Source: Oscillospiraceae bacterium
GTDB taxonomy: Bacteria > Bacillota_A > Clostridia > Oscillospirales > JAAYXM01
NCBI GenBank assembly: GCA_017408185.1
Contig: JAFQVE010000216.1
Span: 1-6,572, forward strand
Length of the DNA: 6,572 nt
Direction: 5' to 3'
This document shows, in pieces, positions 5,151-6,572 of this stretch (positions are counted from its first letter, which is position 1; every line of letters begins with the position of its first letter). The position numbers and the translations under genes are program-made. The notes beneath the pieces were generated by a model that saw nothing but the letters and a program-made list of their open reading frames with translations, did not search any database and had not been told where the DNA came from.

Positions 5151-5933
5151 ATGAATGTTCTTACATTTGCCAAATGGGCAGCGGAGATGGCACCGGGCTG
5201 GATACTCGCTCTCCCCGAGAGTCTGCAGCGCCTGTGCTTTCAGTTCTTCCAGGTTTTCGTTTTTGAAAACCGCTGGAAGTTTTTCACCGACGGCCTTATC
5301 ACTACGTTTGTCGTAACAATCGGCGCACTCATTCTCGGTGTTATCATCGGTATGGTTGTTGCCATAATCCGCTCGACTCATGACAGCTCGCGCGGAAAAC
5401 CGAACATTTTTCTCCGCATTATAAACTCAATATGCAAAATTTACGTCACCGTGCTCCGCGGCACTCCGCTTATGGTTCAGCTTCTTATTATGGGCTTTGT
5501 CATAATGGTGCCGAAAAGCACGTTTGACACAAACGTCTGTGCTATTATAACGCTTGGCATAAACTCCGGTGCGTATGTTGCGGAAATCGCGCGTTCCGGA
5601 ATTATGTCAATCTCGGCAGGTCAGATGGAGGCAGGAAGAAGCCTTGGTCTTAACTACCGCCAGACGATGAGCTACATAATCATCCCTCAGGCGTTTAAGA
5701 ATATTCTCCCCGCGCTCGGCAACGAGCTTATCGCGCTCCTTAAAGAGACCTCGCTCGTCACCGTTATCGCGCTTCAGGACGTGACAAAAGCGGCACAGGT
5801 AATAGTCAGCAAGACCTATACGGCAACAATCCCGTACATAAGCCTTGCTCTCATTTATCTCGTTCTTGTTATGATTCTTACCAAGCTTCTCGGAATACTT
5901 GAAAGGAGGCTGCGCGAAAGTGATAAACGTTAA
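5151..5933 (+). CDS. Polar amino acid ABC importer, permease
   Basis: Membrane channel subunit of the amino acid importer, 260 aa, His/Glu/Gln/Arg/opine permease family (BPD_transp_1). The N-terminus carries an amphipathic stretch, then spans roughly at 49-73, 106-120, 128-142, 196-210 and 226-247. Family motifs are [12 protein letters not shown] (99-110) and the EAA loop [14 protein letters not shown] (160-173) ending IIIPQAF, which docks onto the ATPase; LLKETSL (196-202) is also typical. As a single permease gene it presumably forms a homodimer. ATG 5151 is chosen because AGGAGG at 5132-5137 lies upstream (13 nt, slightly long). The frame stays open back to 4995, but that stretch covers the repeat element and terminator and is not protein-like. 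Its 3' end overlaps the ATPase gene by 14 nt. Confidence 0.93.
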   Translation: MNVLTFAKWAAEMAPGWILALPESLQRLCFQFFQVFVFENRWKFFTDGLITTFVVTIGALILGVIIGMVVAIIRSTHDSSRGKPNIFLRIINSICKIYVTVLRGTPLMVQLLIMGFVIMVPKSTFDTNVCAIITLGINSGAYVAEIARSGIMSISAGQMEAGRSLGLNYRQTMSYIIIPQAFKNILPALGNELIALLKETSLVTVIALQDVTKAAQVIVSKTYTATIPYISLALIYLVLVMILTKLLGILERRLRESDKR

Positions 5934-6572
5934 AGGACTGAAAAAATCGTTCGGCGACCACGAGGTTCTCTGTGGCATCGACGAGCATATCAAAAAAGGC
6001 GAAAAGGTCGTTATCATCGGCGCGTCCGGCTCGGGAAAGTCTACCTTTCTCCGCTGTCTGAACCTTCTTGAACAGCCGACGGGCGGACAGATTTTCTTTG
6101 AAGGCACAGACATCACCAACCCGAAAAACGATATAAACAAGCTCCGTCAGAAGATGGGAATGGTTTTCCAGCAGTTTAACCTGTTCCCTCATATGACGGT
6201 AAAGGAGAACATAAAGCTCGCACCGGTAAAGCTGAAGCTTATGACGGAAGCTGAAGCAGAGGAAAAAGCGCTTGCGCTTCTTTCCCGCGTCGGTCTTCCC
6301 GAAAAAGCAGACGCATATCCCGGCCAGCTTTCCGGCGGTCAGCAGCAGAGAATAGCAATCGCCCGCGCACTTGCCATGAATCCGGATGTAATGCTCTTTG
6401 ATGAGCCGACATCGGCACTTGACCCTGAAATGGTCGGCGAGGTTCTTGAAATTATGCGTGAGCTTGCTGATGAGGGAATGACGATGGTAGTTGTTACCCA
6501 CGAAATGGGCTTTGCCCGCGAGGTTGCAACGCGCGTTCTCTTTATGGATGAGGGCGTTATCGCCGAACAAGG
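5920..6572 (+). CDS. Polar amino acid ABC importer, ATPase (3' end cut off by the window)
   Basis: Cytoplasmic ATPase of the same importer, GlnQ/HisP group. The 217 codons present of an expected 240 or so include every catalytic motif: Walker [10 protein letters not shown] (34-42), Q-loop VFQQFNLFP (82-90, typical of amino acid importers), signature LSGGQQQR (137-144), Walker B VMLFDEP (157-163), D-loop SALD (165-168) and switch His194 in VVTHEM. Walker A has Ala35 where Pro is usual in this group; this is unlikely to matter. The start is GTG at 5920: AAAGGAGG at 5902-5909 lies 10 nt upstream inside the permease gene, and residues [11 protein letters not shown] match the family's N-terminus. 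The 14-nt overlap with the permease suggests translational coupling. Only the C-terminal 25 or so residues are missing, owing to the window edge, so this is not a pseudogene. Confidence 0.94.
   Translation, partial: MINVKGLKKSFGDHEVLCGIDEHIKKGEKVVIIGASGSGKSTFLRCLNLLEQPTGGQIFFEGTDITNPKNDINKLRQKMGMVFQQFNLFPHMTVKENIKLAPVKLKLMTEAEAEEKALALLSRVGLPEKADAYPGQLSGGQQQRIAIARALAMNPDVMLFDEPTSALDPEMVGEVLEIMRELADEGMTMVVVTHEMGFAREVATRVLFMDEGVIAEQ

Noticed and set aside
5878..6570. Minus-strand open frame (230 codons) opposite the amino acid ATPase
   Set aside because: It has no domain or motif, and the plus strand carries every ABC ATPase motif in order.

Overview
The window looks like chromosome (or a metagenome contig) of an uncultured Gram-positive anaerobe of the Clostridia, probably near Oscillospirales/Ruminococcaceae. 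This is inferred from three things: both solute-binding proteins are lipoproteins with a Cys at residue 20 instead of free periplasmic proteins, the Shine-Dalgarno sites are AGGAGG-like, and the short intergenic repeats resemble those I associate with gut Clostridia. GC content is moderate by eye. The left edge is a run of 11 C, which may be a contig end or sequencing artefact.

Layout: all genes read rightward in two ABC-importer operons. The first (163-4056) is a complete mglBAC galactose/glucose-type importer: lipoprotein receptor MglB, double ATPase MglA and permease MglC, followed 11 nt later by a 36-residue single-membrane-span protein gene with its own ribosome binding site. A promoter with two 5/6 boxes and 17-bp spacing lies at 40-68, and a 10-bp inverted repeat (50-59/115-124) straddles it. 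The mglA-mglC gap holds a heptamer-repeat element.

The second operon starts from a perfect-consensus promoter (TTGACA-N17-TATAAT, 4085-4113), with a GC-rich hairpin in its leader. It encodes a polar amino acid importer: lipoprotein receptor (4179-4934), permease (5151-5933) and ATPase (5920 to the window end, cut off about 25 residues short). The receptor gene has codon usage suited to high expression. The 216-nt gap between receptor and permease holds a stable hairpin, an inverted pair of 4 x 7-nt repeats enclosing two more hairpins, and a strong intrinsic terminator ending 3 nt before the permease Shine-Dalgarno. A segment upstream can pair over 10 bp with the left arm of that terminator, so an attenuator is possible.

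Together the window shows two nutrient-uptake systems in which receptor output is probably set high relative to membrane components. The most original items are the 36-aa membrane protein in the mgl operon, the two heptamer-based intergenic elements, and the possible antiterminator. The transporters themselves are ordinary families.
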